The notes: a model not told the origin generated them from the sequence alone. Shown: positions 14,212 through 19,922, counted from the stretch's first letter. The stretch: 27,895 nt of DNA from CAZPRQ01 sp964589415 (GCA_964589415.1 CAZPRQ010000013.1:1-27895); one strand, 5' to 3'. Numbers and translations are program-made.

Positions 14212-15042
14212 ATGATTATTGACGGAATAAAAATCGCCCAGCAGATAGAATTAGGGATTAAAGCGCGAGTGGCCAAGTTGCCGTTTGTGCCGCTTTTTTG
14301 CGATGTCTTGGTGGGTAATGATCCGGTTTCTTTTTCTTATGTTAACAAAAAGGGTCGCGCCGCGGTGCGGTGCGGTATGGAATTTGAGCTGGTCCAGCTT
14401 GATGAAAATATTTTAGAAGTAGATTTGCGCTCGAAAATTTTGGCCCTTAACCGGAAAGAACGCATATGCGGAATAGTTGTACAATTGCCGCTGCCAAATT
14501 ATTTTAATAGGCAGGATGTGCTTGATGCCATTTTGCCAAGCTTGGATGTTGATGTAATTGGCTCAGTGTCCAGCAAGATTTTTTACACGGAAAATTCCGG
14601 ATTGGTTCCGCCTACTGCTGCCGCTATTTTGCGGGTAATAGACAGCTTGCCCGGTAAAATACAAAGCGGGAAGTATGTGGTAGTAGGGCAGGGTATGCTG
14701 GTAGGCAAACCGTTATCATATTTGCTAAAAAAAGCCGGACGTCAAGTTATGGTAGCCGATAAGCAAGTTTCAGATTTAGACACCTTGTTAAGACAGGCAG
14801 ATGTGATTATTTCGGCCACGGGACAGCCTGGGTTAATAAAAGCTCATATGTTAAAGAATGGAGCTGCCGTAATTGACGCAGGTTCAGCGGAGATGGATGG
14901 TGGAATTGTCGGTGATGTGGATTTTACATCGGTAAAGGAAGTTGCCGCTTTTATTACTCCCGTTCCCGGTGGAATTGGGCCAGTTACAGTGGCAAAATTG
15001 TTGGAAAATGTAGTATCAGTGGCGGAATTGAAGATAAAATAA
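14212..15042 (+). CDS. folD: Bifunctional methylene-THF dehydrogenase/cyclohydrolase
   Basis: 276 aa. It interconverts 5,10-methylene-, methenyl- and 10-formyl-tetrahydrofolate using NADP. SYVNKKGRAAVRCGMEF carries the YxxxK catalytic lysine. VVQLPLP, GKYVVVGQGMLVGKPLSYLL (dinucleotide-binding) and TPVPGGIGPVTVAKLLENV are clear. The usual KDVDGF segment reads LDVDVIGSVSS and PCTP reads PPTA, so it is a divergent version. It supplies one-carbon folates needed by ThyA, encoded about 8 kb away. A perfect consensus promoter on the opposite strand starts at its 3' end. Confidence 0.93.
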   Translation: MIIDGIKIAQQIELGIKARVAKLPFVPLFCDVLVGNDPVSFSYVNKKGRAAVRCGMEFELVQLDENILEVDLRSKILALNRKERICGIVVQLPLPNYFNRQDVLDAILPSLDVDVIGSVSSKIFYTENSGLVPPTAAAILRVIDSLPGKIQSGKYVVVGQGMLVGKPLSYLLKKAGRQVMVADKQVSDLDTLLRQADVIISATGQPGLIKAHMLKNGAAVIDAGSAEMDGGIVGDVDFTSVKEVAAFITPVPGGIGPVTVAKLLENVVSVAELKIK

Positions 15043-15049
15043 ACCATAT

Positions 15050-15078
15050 ATTATAACATAATATAATAACATTGTCAA
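15050..15078 (-). promoter_or_regulatory. Perfect consensus promoter reading antisense into folD
   Basis: On the minus strand TTGACA (15078-15073), a 17-bp spacer and TATAAT (15055-15050). Transcription would start near 15043, at the folD stop codon, and run antisense through folD. Its -35 box is one arm of a palindrome whose other arm is the -35 box of the secE promoter. Confidence 0.65.
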
Positions 15079-15081
15079 TAT

Positions 15082-15110
15082 TTGACAATGTTATATTAAA
15101 GTAGTATTAT
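15082..15110 (+). promoter_or_regulatory. Promoter of secE and the downstream transcription/translation genes
   Basis: TTGACA (15082-15087), 17-bp spacer, TATTAT (15105-15110). Predicted start near 15117. The early transcript carries a short GC-rich hairpin (15121-15139). Confidence 0.75.
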
Positions 15111-15120
15111 ACAGTAACTT

Positions 15121-15139
15121 AAAGGCCTGCAGGCCTTTT
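15121..15139 (+). terminator. Hairpin with short U-tract (folD terminator or secE attenuator)
   Basis: AAAGGCC-TGCA-GGCCTTT followed by only T and then A residues. It lies just after the predicted secE transcription start, so it could end folD read-through or fold at the 5' end of the secE mRNA. The U-tract is weak. Confidence 0.4.
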
Positions 15140-15161
15140 AAAAAAGACTAAAATTTTACAT

Positions 15162-15344
15162 ATGGGAATATTCCAATTCCTTTTGGAAGTAAAATCTGAA
15201 CTTTCTAAGGTCATTTGGCCAAGTCGAGGTGAGACTGTCCGTTATACGCTTACGGTTGTAGGTTTTAGCATCGCGGTCGCGGTTATTTTAGGAGCCGGCG
15301 ATTTCGGGCTAATTAAGTTATTCGAGAAACTTATTATTCGATAA
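15162..15344 (+). CDS. secE: Preprotein translocase subunit SecE
   Basis: 60 aa, the short single-TM form. An amphipathic N-terminal helix with EVKSELSKVIWPSRGETVRY (residues 9-28) precedes one TM helix (about 29-46). SecE clamps the two halves of SecY in the Sec translocon. It is the first gene of the secE-nusG-rplK-rplA block, which here has two extra genes. Confidence 0.95.
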   Translation: MGIFQFLLEVKSELSKVIWPSRGETVRYTLTVVGFSIAVAVILGAGDFGLIKLFEKLIIR

Positions 15345-15350
15345 TTTTAC

Positions 15351-15899
15351 ATGCTTCCTCCAGGCCATATAGCGGCCGGCTACTTGACGGCATACGCGCT
15401 CATTAAAATTGTTCGACCAGATATTTCACCCGGTGAGATAAACCAGCTGCTCTACTGGGGAATGTTTTTTGGCTTCGCCCCGGACTTGGACAAATTTTGG
15501 TTCTTTTTTAAGAACCGAAGCTTGCTTGTTGTGCCCGCGGGAGTGAAAAAATACCACAGAAATTATTTTACACACGCGCCAGTTTTATGGTTAGCGGTGG
15601 GTTTAGGCATTTTTCTGTTTGCCCAAACTGGTTATTTGAAACTTCTGGGGTTGGTTTTATGGTTGGGGGCTTGGAGTCATTTTATTCTCGACAGTTTAGA
15701 ATACGGAGTTATTTGGTTATGGCCTATATCTGACAAGCTTTTTGCTTTTAAGTCCGCGGGAGTAAAATTATTCGTTACAGAAGATAAAAACTTTTTTACA
15801 CATTCATTTAAATTTTTACATGCGTACGCGACCAAAAGTATAACATTTTATTGTGAAATTATTATTATTTTAATAGCCTTAATTATTTATTTGAAGTGA
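15351..15899 (+). CDS. Integral-membrane metal-dependent hydrolase-like protein (DUF457/YdjM type)
   Basis: 182 aa, 6 bp after secE. Conserved polar residues of the family are visible: His6 in MLPPGHIAAGYL, the APDLDKFW motif (44-51), the RNYFTHAPVLW motif with its His, and WSHFILDSLEYGVIWLWP. About four TM helices are present. Family members are predicted zinc-dependent membrane hydrolases; a substrate is not established. Its position between secE and nusG is unusual. It is probably cotranscribed with secE. Confidence 0.78.
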   Translation: MLPPGHIAAGYLTAYALIKIVRPDISPGEINQLLYWGMFFGFAPDLDKFWFFFKNRSLLVVPAGVKKYHRNYFTHAPVLWLAVGLGIFLFAQTGYLKLLGLVLWLGAWSHFILDSLEYGVIWLWPISDKLFAFKSAGVKLFVTEDKNFFTHSFKFLHAYATKSITFYCEIIIILIALIIYLK

Positions 15900-15900
15900 T

Positions 15901-16021
15901 ATAATCCGAATTATCCGAAAACTGTCATGCCTGCGGCAGATATGCCTTTGGCACGACAATCCAAATGACGCGAATAAGGCATTTGGGGCATTCGGATACT
16001 AATTCGGGGCATTAGGATTAT
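15901..16021. repeat. Word-repeat inverted element before nusG
   Basis: ATAATCC (15901-15907) pairs with GGATTAT (16015-16021). The words ATCCGAA and TTCGGAT, shared with the mreB-mreC element, occur inside near both ends. It occupies essentially the whole gap and has no ORF. Confidence 0.5.
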
Positions 16022-16029
16022 TTTTATTT

Positions 16030-16575
16030 ATGTCCAGACAACAAGTTACCGGTGAACGGCATTGGTACGTTCTCCACACATATAGCGGTTATGAAGATAG
16101 CGTGGCTTTCAACCTCAAGCAGCGCATTGAGAGCATGAACATGCAAGACAAGATTTTTGACGCAATAGTTCCTAAAGAGAAGAAGATAAAAATTAAGGAA
16201 GGCAGGCGCACCACCGTGGAAGAAAAGATTTTCCCCGGCTATGTCTTGGTGGACATGGTAGTAACCGACGACTCCTGGTACGTGGTAAGAAATACGCCTA
16301 ACGTTACGGGTTTTGTGGGTTCGGGTACCATACCAACTCCTATAGACGATGAAGAACTGGCTTATTTGAAGAAGCGCATGGGAGCGGATGAACCAAAGTT
16401 TAAAGTAGATTTTGAAAAGGGAGAGCTGGTTAAAATAACAGATGGCCCGTTTAAGGATTATGAGGGTAAGGTGGGTGAAATAGACGAAGCTCATGGCAAA
16501 GTAAAGGTGATGGTAACCATTTTCGGAAGAGAAACGCCGGTTGAGCTGGACTTTTTACAAGTAAAGAAAATATAA
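16030..16575 (+). CDS. nusG: Transcription termination/antitermination factor NusG
   Basis: 181 aa. The NGN domain starts HWYVLHTYSGYEDSVAFNL (residues 9-27) and includes KIFPGYVLVDM and WYVVRNTPNVTGFVG. The C-terminal KOW domain has GELVKITDGPFKDYEGKVGE and ends VELDFLQVKKI. NusG bridges the RNA polymerase clamp and connects to Rho or ribosomal protein S10. No insertions were seen. Confidence 0.97.
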   Translation: MSRQQVTGERHWYVLHTYSGYEDSVAFNLKQRIESMNMQDKIFDAIVPKEKKIKIKEGRRTTVEEKIFPGYVLVDMVVTDDSWYVVRNTPNVTGFVGSGTIPTPIDDEELAYLKKRMGADEPKFKVDFEKGELVKITDGPFKDYEGKVGEIDEAHGKVKVMVTIFGRETPVELDFLQVKKI

Positions 16576-16576
16576 C

Positions 16577-16784
16577 AATTTCCACAGATCACAGATGGCC
16601 TCAGATACACAGATTGCGAATTAAATTATGCATATTGATAATACAAACACGAGTTGATAGATTATTTGCGTATATATGTAAATAAGTGATCTGTGAAAAA
16701 TTTTATCCCTATTTCATGATTCACGCTTCTTGATTCATGAACTTAGGATAAAATCCTAAATTCTAATCCCTAAAACCTAATTCT
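16577..16784. repeat. Inverted repeat element in the nusG-rplK gap
   Basis: CACAGATCAC (16583-16592) and GTGATCTGTG (16686-16695) are perfect reverse complements flanked by AATTT/AAATT. The words CACAGAT and CAGATAC recur inside. The remainder (16704-16784) has short words such as TCATGATTCACG and CCTAAATTCTAATCCCTAAAAC. No promoter was recognised. Confidence 0.55.
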
Positions 16785-17210
16785 ATGGCTAAAAAAGTTA
16801 AAGTGGAGATAAAACTCCAATTGCCGGCTGGCAAAGCCACCCCGGCTCCGCCAGTTGGTACGGCCTTGGGTCCCCATGGCGTAAACCTTGCTCAATTTGT
16901 GAAGGAGTTTAACGATCGCACCGCGCAGATGGGTGATATGATAATTCCCGCGGTTATGACAATTTTTGAGGACCGCACGTTCAGCTTTATTCTCAAGACT
17001 CCGCCGGCTTCCAACCTCATAATGAAAGCAGTTGGTCTTCAAAAGGGTTCGAGTAACCCACTTTTAAATAAAGTGGGTAAAATTACCGCCAAACAGGTAA
17101 AGGAGATAGCTGAAAAGAAAATGCCTGACTTAAATGCTACCAGCATTGAGGCGGCGGAAAAAATTATTCGCGGCACTGCCCGAAGCATGGGTGTGGAAGT
17201 CACTGACTAA
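16785..17210 (+). CDS. rplK: Large ribosomal subunit protein uL11
   Basis: 141 aa, the standard length. The N-terminal domain has KVKVEIKLQLPAGKATPAPP, VGTALGPHGVNLAQFVKEFN and IIPAVMTIFEDRTFSFILKT. The C-terminal rRNA-binding domain has GKITAKQVKEIAEKKMPDLN and IRGTARSMGVEV. It sits at the GTPase-associated centre of the 50S subunit. In most bacteria rplA follows directly; here a membrane-protein gene and A/T-rich palindromes intervene. Confidence 0.98.
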   Translation: MAKKVKVEIKLQLPAGKATPAPPVGTALGPHGVNLAQFVKEFNDRTAQMGDMIIPAVMTIFEDRTFSFILKTPPASNLIMKAVGLQKGSSNPLLNKVGKITAKQVKEIAEKKMPDLNATSIEAAEKIIRGTARSMGVEVTD

Positions 17211-17227
17211 TTAAATAAAATTTTTAA

Positions 17228-17275
17228 AATTAAATAAAATTGAACAGAATTGATGAAGAAAAATTTTATTTAATT
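17228..17275. repeat. A/T-rich inverted repeat after rplK
   Basis: AATTAAATAAAATT (17228-17241) and AATTTTATTTAATT (17262-17275) form a perfect 14-bp inverted repeat. A second pair (TTGAACAGAATT against AATTCTGGTCAA, 11 of 12) is interleaved. The same words recur after the next gene. Confidence 0.55.
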
Positions 17276-17300
17276 CTGGTCAATTTTGCTCAATAAAATT

Positions 17301-17636
17301 ATGTCTCTAAAGAAGGCTTATCTTTATTTGGTCTCGGCCATTACTCTCGTTATTTGGGTCGTGGGTGCTATTATTTTGCTTAATATGGCTTTAAAGACCT
17401 GGGTGTTTACCAAGGCCGATAGAAATGTATATTATTACTCACCGTGTGTCAGCCAAGTGGGTATAGATGGTAAAACCATTGAATGCGACGAAGAGCAAAC
17501 TGCCCGTCAAAGGCAAATGGATGACCAGCAGCGCTCTGCTCAAAAACAGCGCGATGCCGCTCAAGCGGTAGCTATGATTTTGGTTGCAGTGTCGGTTTGG
17601 TATGGGCATTGGAGAATGGCGAAGAAAGAAGCATAA
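17301..17636 (+). CDS. Two-TM membrane protein of unknown function
   Basis: 111 aa from the ATG at 17301. A TTG 15 nt upstream is in frame but less likely. TM1 spans about residues 8-30 (LYLVSAITLVIWVVGAIILL) and TM2 about 89-102 (VAMILVAVSVWYGHW). The connecting region has two Cys (CVSQVGIDGKTIEC), which could form a disulfide outside the cell, then a Gln/Arg-rich helix with QRQMDDQQRSAQKQRDAAQA. The family was not recognised. It is inserted between rplK and rplA and bracketed by A/T word palindromes on both sides. Confidence 0.7.
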   Translation: MSLKKAYLYLVSAITLVIWVVGAIILLNMALKTWVFTKADRNVYYYSPCVSQVGIDGKTIECDEEQTARQRQMDDQQRSAQKQRDAAQAVAMILVAVSVWYGHWRMAKKEA

Positions 17637-17647
17637 GCAATAAATAA

Positions 17648-17719
17648 AATTAAGTAAAATTAATAATTAAATAAAATTACAAGACAACCGTCCTAAATTT
17701 TATTTAATTTTACTTAATT
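17648..17719. repeat. A/T-rich inverted repeat before rplA
   Basis: AATTAAGTAAAATTAA (17648-17663) and TTAATTTTACTTAATT (17704-17719) are perfect 16-bp reverse complements. They are built from the same AATAAAATT words as the repeat at 17228-17275. Confidence 0.6.
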
Positions 17720-17754
17720 AAGGTCAATTTTAATTAATTTCAATTTATTTGTGG

Positions 17755-17802
17755 GACCCTGAGTTTATCCTCGCCACGGCGGGACGAGTCGAAGGGGTTT
17801 GT
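17755..17802. repeat. Dispersed CCTGAG...GAGTCGAAGG repeat before rplA
   Basis: CCCTGAGTTTATCCTCGCC followed by GGCGGGACGAGTCGAAGGGG. This is a hairpin-forming intergenic repeat whose words match the repeat found inside the miaA reading frame. It ends about 10 bp before the rplA Shine-Dalgarno (AAGGAG). Confidence 0.55.
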
Positions 17803-17822
17803 ACCACGAAGGAGAATAGAGT

Positions 17823-18509
17823 ATGTCTACGAAATTAGCAAAGCGAGTAAAAGCGAATATTGAACAGGTTGATGTTAATAAAGCGTATAGCCCTCAAGAG
17901 GCTATTGAGCTAGCAAAAAAAACCGCTAACACAAAGTTTGTGGGTAGCATAGAAGTGCATATAAAGACCGCGATTGATGCTAAAAAGACGGATCAGGCAG
18001 TTCGCGGTACGGTTAGTCTTCCAAACGGTACAGGCAAAACTAAGCGTGTAGCCGCGTTTGTTACGGACGCCAAAACAGCCGAAGCAAAAGAAGCCGGGGC
18101 AGTTTTGGTGGGCGGCGAAGAGCTTGTAAAGAGTATAAAAGAGACAGAGAAGACGGATTTTGATGTAGCAGTAGCCGAACCGGCCCTAATGCCTAAACTA
18201 GCCGGTATAGCCAAAATTTTGGGTACCAGAGGGCTAATGCCTAACCCTAAGACCGGGACGGTGGGTGTAAATATAGGCGCGATGATAAAAGAAATTGCCG
18301 GCGGAAAGGTTAATTTTAAGAACGATGATTCCGGCAATCTTCATCAAATAATAGGCAAGTCTAACTTTGAAGTGGATAAATTGGTTCAGAATTTTAAAGC
18401 TCTTATGGATAGCGTTCAGGCTGCCAAACCAATTACCATAAAAGGCTCATTCATTACCGGCATAACCATAAATGCCACCATGGGCCCGGGTATAAGGGTA
18501 AAGATGTAG
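17823..18509 (+). CDS. rplA: Large ribosomal subunit protein uL1
   Basis: 228 aa. N-terminal region KLAKRVKANIEQVDVNKAYS, then GTVSLPNGTGKTKRVAAFV, GTRGLMPNPKTGTVG, and the C-terminal ITIKGSFITGITINATMGPG all match the family. uL1 forms the mobile L1 stalk that handles E-site tRNA, and in many bacteria represses its own operon mRNA. I did not find a recognisable L1-type leader site. Some CPR groups lack uL1; this one keeps it. rplJ and rplL do not follow: a terminator ends the unit. Confidence 0.97.
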   Translation: MSTKLAKRVKANIEQVDVNKAYSPQEAIELAKKTANTKFVGSIEVHIKTAIDAKKTDQAVRGTVSLPNGTGKTKRVAAFVTDAKTAEAKEAGAVLVGGEELVKSIKETEKTDFDVAVAEPALMPKLAGIAKILGTRGLMPNPKTGTVGVNIGAMIKEIAGGKVNFKNDDSGNLHQIIGKSNFEVDKLVQNFKALMDSVQAAKPITIKGSFITGITINATMGPGIRVKM

Positions 18510-18536
18510 ATGTTAGATTAATGTTGCAAGATAAAA

Positions 18537-18564
18537 AACCGTCCCGCCTTTGGCGGGGCGGTTT
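18537..18564 (+). terminator. Intrinsic terminator after rplA
   Basis: AACCGTCCCGCC and GGCGGGGCGGTT form a 12-bp stem with one G-U pair and a TTT loop, ending in TTTT. It is GC-rich and 28 bp past the stop codon. Confidence 0.85.
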
Positions 18565-18591
18565 TGCTATAATTATTATTAAAAAATAATA

Positions 18592-18635
18592 TAGTAAAAT
18601 AGTCTCATAGTCTGTACTATGGAACTATTTTACTA
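18592..18635. repeat. Long near-perfect hairpin in the convergent gap
   Basis: Arms 18592-18611 and 18616-18635 pair over 20 positions with one 2x2 internal loop and a CTGT loop. It lies between the rplA terminator and the terminator of the small minus-strand genes. No U-tract follows, so it is not a classical terminator. Confidence 0.6.
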
Positions 18636-18646
18636 AAAGTAAAATT

Positions 18647-18680
18647 AAAAAAAAAGCGGCGGTCTTGGTTAGACCGCCGC
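18647..18680 (-). terminator. Strong intrinsic terminator of the small-gene cluster
   Basis: On the minus strand GCGGCGGTCT-AACCA-AGACCGCCGC followed by nine T. It ends the 64-aa gene unit. Confidence 0.9.
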
Positions 18681-18685
18681 GGGTA

Positions 18686-18710
18686 AATACCGTCTTGGTT
18701 AAACGGTATT
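18686..18710 (-). other. Hairpin overlapping the stop codon of the 64-aa gene
   Basis: AATACCGT and ACGGTATT form a stem across the TAA. Its loop sequence (TTTAACCAAG on the minus strand) nearly repeats the loop of the adjacent terminator (TCTAACCAAG), so two successive hairpins display the same loop. Confidence 0.5.
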
Positions 18711-18903
18711 AACAACAACGTACGCCGATCCAGTTTGGATCGGTTTCTGGCGGATCCCAGGGAATGGGCGGATCATTTTCCACAAGCCTTTCCCCTGGTG
18801 GCGATGCCGGGTTGATTGTCGCATGTTGGGTCTGCATGTCATAGGTGGTTTCATTATATGGAAACCATGCCGATTCATTCCAATTACCGTTGTCGTTTTT
18901 CAT
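18709..18903 (-). CDS. Small acidic Pro-rich protein, 64 aa (cassette 3)
   Basis: Start chosen by a strong Shine-Dalgarno (GGGAGGA, 8 nt spacer). The product is rich in Asn, Pro and Trp, with a Pro/Glu/Asp tract VENDPPIPWDPPETDPNW and a C-terminal RCC. There is no signal peptide or TM helix. The paired terminal cysteines could bind metal or form a disulfide; nothing else is suggested by sequence. It is the last gene of the third promoter/mini-ORF/terminator cassette and is preceded by a leader hairpin (18921-18967). Function unknown. Confidence 0.62.
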   Translation of the reverse strand: MKNDNGNWNESAWFPYNETTYDMQTQHATINPASPPGERLVENDPPIPWDPPETDPNWIGVRCC

Positions 18904-18920
18904 TATCTAATCCTCCCAGA

Positions 18921-18967
18921 TTTGATTTTTAGAGCCTGAATCCTACAGGCAAACTCCAGAAATCAAA
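18921..18967 (-). promoter_or_regulatory. Leader hairpin upstream of the 64-aa gene
   Basis: On the minus strand TTTGATTT...GCCTG-TAGGATT-CAGGC...AAATCAAA, an outer 8-bp stem and an inner 5-bp stem with internal loops. Its 5' side overlaps the U-tract of the preceding terminator, so the two structures may compete. Confidence 0.45.
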
Positions 18968-18994
18968 AAAATCCCAACCTGGTAAGAGGTTGGG
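18965..18994 (-). terminator. Intrinsic terminator between mini-ORF C and the 64-aa gene
   Basis: On the minus strand CCCAACCT-CTTACC-AGGTTGGG followed by A and then a run of T. It lies 22 nt after the mini-ORF stop and 60 nt before the next start codon. Confidence 0.8.
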
Positions 18995-19015
18995 AAGAAA
19001 ATGTATGGTAAAGCC

Positions 19016-19099
19016 TTACTTTTTCTTTATATCCCAAAACCCCTTACGCTTGGTAAGGATAAGGCTAAGAAGTAAATTTTGGGCAAAAGTACGATTCAT
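19016..19099 (-). CDS. Mini-ORF C, 27 aa, nearly leaderless (cassette 3)
   Basis: ATG 19099-19097, TAA 19018-19016. The start lies 9 nt after the -10 box of a strong promoter, so the mRNA should have 0-3 nt of leader. The peptide is hydrophobic in the first half (NLLLSLIL) and basic in the second (TKRKGFWDIKKK). It ends just before a terminator. It could be an attenuation leader peptide, a microprotein, or the coding-like 5' part of a small RNA. Confidence 0.45.
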   Translation of the reverse strand: MNRTFAQNLLLSLILTKRKGFWDIKKK

Positions 19100-19107
19100 A
19101 TGAAATA

Positions 19108-19136
19108 AGTATAAGGCAGGATGGATTGCGTGTCAA
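19108..19136 (-). promoter_or_regulatory. Promoter of cassette 3
   Basis: TTGACA (19136-19131), 17-bp spacer, TATACT (19113-19108) on the minus strand. Confidence 0.75.
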
Positions 19137-19161
19137 ATTAGAGTTTTGTACGGTAGATAGC

Positions 19162-19323
19162 TTAGAATTCATCGATCTTTGGATATAAAAAAGCAGCCAG
19201 CGCGGGTGCGCTGGCTGGCTCGGGATTTGAGTTTTCGGGAGGTGGTTCCTCCCGTGGGTTGGGATCATCGGGTAGTTCCGGAGCATACGCCCCGAAATAG
19301 TTCATCATTCCTCTGTCTTGCAT
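19162..19323 (-). CDS. Small Pro-rich protein, 53 aa, with a terminator in the reading frame (cassette 2)
   Basis: Start chosen by GGAGG 7 nt upstream; the ATG overlaps the end of the 75-aa gene, so translation is coupled. The product is acidic and Pro-rich (ELPDDPNPREEPPPENSNPE). Codons about 36-43 encode ASAPALAA because they form a 9-bp GC-rich hairpin followed by TTTTTT. If that terminator works, transcripts end before the stop codon at 19164-19162 and the mRNA is non-stop. Function unknown. Composition resembles the 64-aa protein, but no clear alignment is seen. Confidence 0.6.
   Translation of the reverse strand: MQDRGMMNYFGAYAPELPDDPNPREEPPPENSNPEPASAPALAAFLYPKIDEF
19187..19216 (-). 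terminator. Intrinsic terminator inside the 53-aa ORF
   Basis: On the minus strand AGCCAGCGC-ACCC-GCGCTGGCT, GC, then TTTTTT. It is strong by appearance and located 22 nt before the stop codon of the ORF that contains it. Confidence 0.75.
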
Positions 19324-19532
19324 GGTAGTCCTCCAAAAGATAGATCGTGGTTGTAAAGTGTTACTAAGTCGAGGTATTCATTTATCCCCCCATTTAGGGT
19401 CCATTTAAAGCCTGCAACTTCATACGAATCGGGATAATTTTCATCCCTTTGGATTGTGATCCCATTCACTTCCATTCTTGTTCCCGGTTGGAGCCTTGAA
19501 ACTCCGACCCGAAAAAAACTCAGCGTATTCAT
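19305..19532 (-). CDS. Small protein, 75 aa (cassette 2)
   Basis: Start chosen by AAGGAGG with an 8-nt spacer; the reading frame extends further upstream, but without a ribosome site. The product looks like a small soluble beta-rich protein: VSRLQPGTRMEVNGITIQRD, SYEVAGFKWTLNGG, then LYNHDLSFGGLPCKTEE. No TM helix or known motif. It overlaps the 53-aa gene by 19 nt. A hairpin leader (19569-19612) precedes it. Function unknown. Confidence 0.62.
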   Translation of the reverse strand: MNTLSFFRVGVSRLQPGTRMEVNGITIQRDENYPDSYEVAGFKWTLNGGINEYLDLVTLYNHDLSFGGLPCKTEE

Positions 19533-19568
19533 GTAAAATGCCTCCTTAAATTTACCGAAATGTTTTCC

Positions 19569-19612
19569 GGCTGGAAAATTGGACACAAGGGGTTTTGCAC
19601 AATTTTCTGGCC
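19569..19612 (-). promoter_or_regulatory. Leader hairpin upstream of the 75-aa gene
   Basis: On the minus strand GGCCAGAAAATTG pairs with CAATTTTCCAGCC at 11 of 13 positions, with a 2x2 internal loop and an 18-nt apical loop. It lies about 37 nt before the Shine-Dalgarno-led start. Confidence 0.5.
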
Positions 19613-19668
19613 GCAAATTTTTTTTGTTTATCCCTTAGTAAAATTCTGACAAATTATTTTTGTATAAA

Positions 19669-19697
19669 TAAAAAACCCCTGCCTTTCGGCAGGGGTT
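19669..19697 (-). terminator. Intrinsic terminator between mini-ORF B and the 75-aa gene
   Basis: On the minus strand AACCCCTGCC-GAAA-GGCAGGGGTT followed by TTTT and ATTTAT. The 10-bp stem with a GNRA loop is very strong. It starts 13 nt after the mini-ORF stop. Confidence 0.88.
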
Positions 19698-19710
19698 AGT
19701 AAGGTAAAAC

Positions 19711-19782
19711 TTAAACCAAACCACCAGCCCGAAAGGCTCCTGGAATAATAATGCGTATAATGCTGAAGCAGGTGATTTTCAT
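19711..19782 (-). CDS. Mini-ORF B, 23 aa, nearly leaderless (cassette 2)
   Basis: ATG 19782-19780, TAA 19713-19711; it starts 12 nt after the -10 box. The peptide begins MKITCFSIIRIIIPGAF and is hydrophobic with two Arg. Same arrangement as mini-ORFs A and C. With its promoter and terminator the unit is only about 115 nt, so a small RNA is an equally good reading. Confidence 0.42.
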   Translation of the reverse strand: MKITCFSIIRIIIPGAFRAGGLV

Positions 19783-19793
19783 ATCTTTTTATT

Positions 19794-19822
19794 ATGGTAG
19801 CAAGTAAAAATTTATATGTCAA
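19794..19822 (-). promoter_or_regulatory. Promoter of cassette 2
   Basis: TTGACA (19822-19817), 17-bp spacer, TACCAT (19799-19794) on the minus strand. An overlapping CATAAT would need a 20-bp spacer. Confidence 0.6.
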
Positions 19823-19831
19823 ACTGGAAAT

Positions 19832-19908
19832 AAAAAAAACAGCCCTGGGAATTTTGGGGCTGCGGGCTTTCCGATAGATTTGACCCGGCCTTAATATTCC
19901 CAGGACTG
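19832..19908 (-). terminator. Terminator with alternative hairpins after the 78-aa gene
   Basis: On the minus strand CAGTCCTGGGAAT (19908-19896) can pair with ATTCCCAGGGCTG (19852-19840) over 13 bp with one G-U. Alternatively the shorter CAGCCC/GGGCTG hairpin forms. Both end directly at eight T. Confidence 0.75.
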
Positions 19909-19922
19909 CTTGAGTCCTTACG

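Noticed and set aside
14199..14212. TTGACA just before the folD ATG as a promoter
   Set aside because: The matching -10 would fall inside folD, leaving no room for a start before the ATG.
17286..17300. TTG start for the two-TM protein
   Set aside because: It adds only five residues encoded by the A/T word repeat. The ATG at 17301 is a normal start and the hydrophobic segment follows it properly.
19065..19286. 73-codon minus-strand ORF
   Set aside because: Out of frame with the Shine-Dalgarno-led 53-aa ORF covering the same bases. It has no ribosome site and runs through the 19187-19216 terminator and the 19108-19136 promoter.
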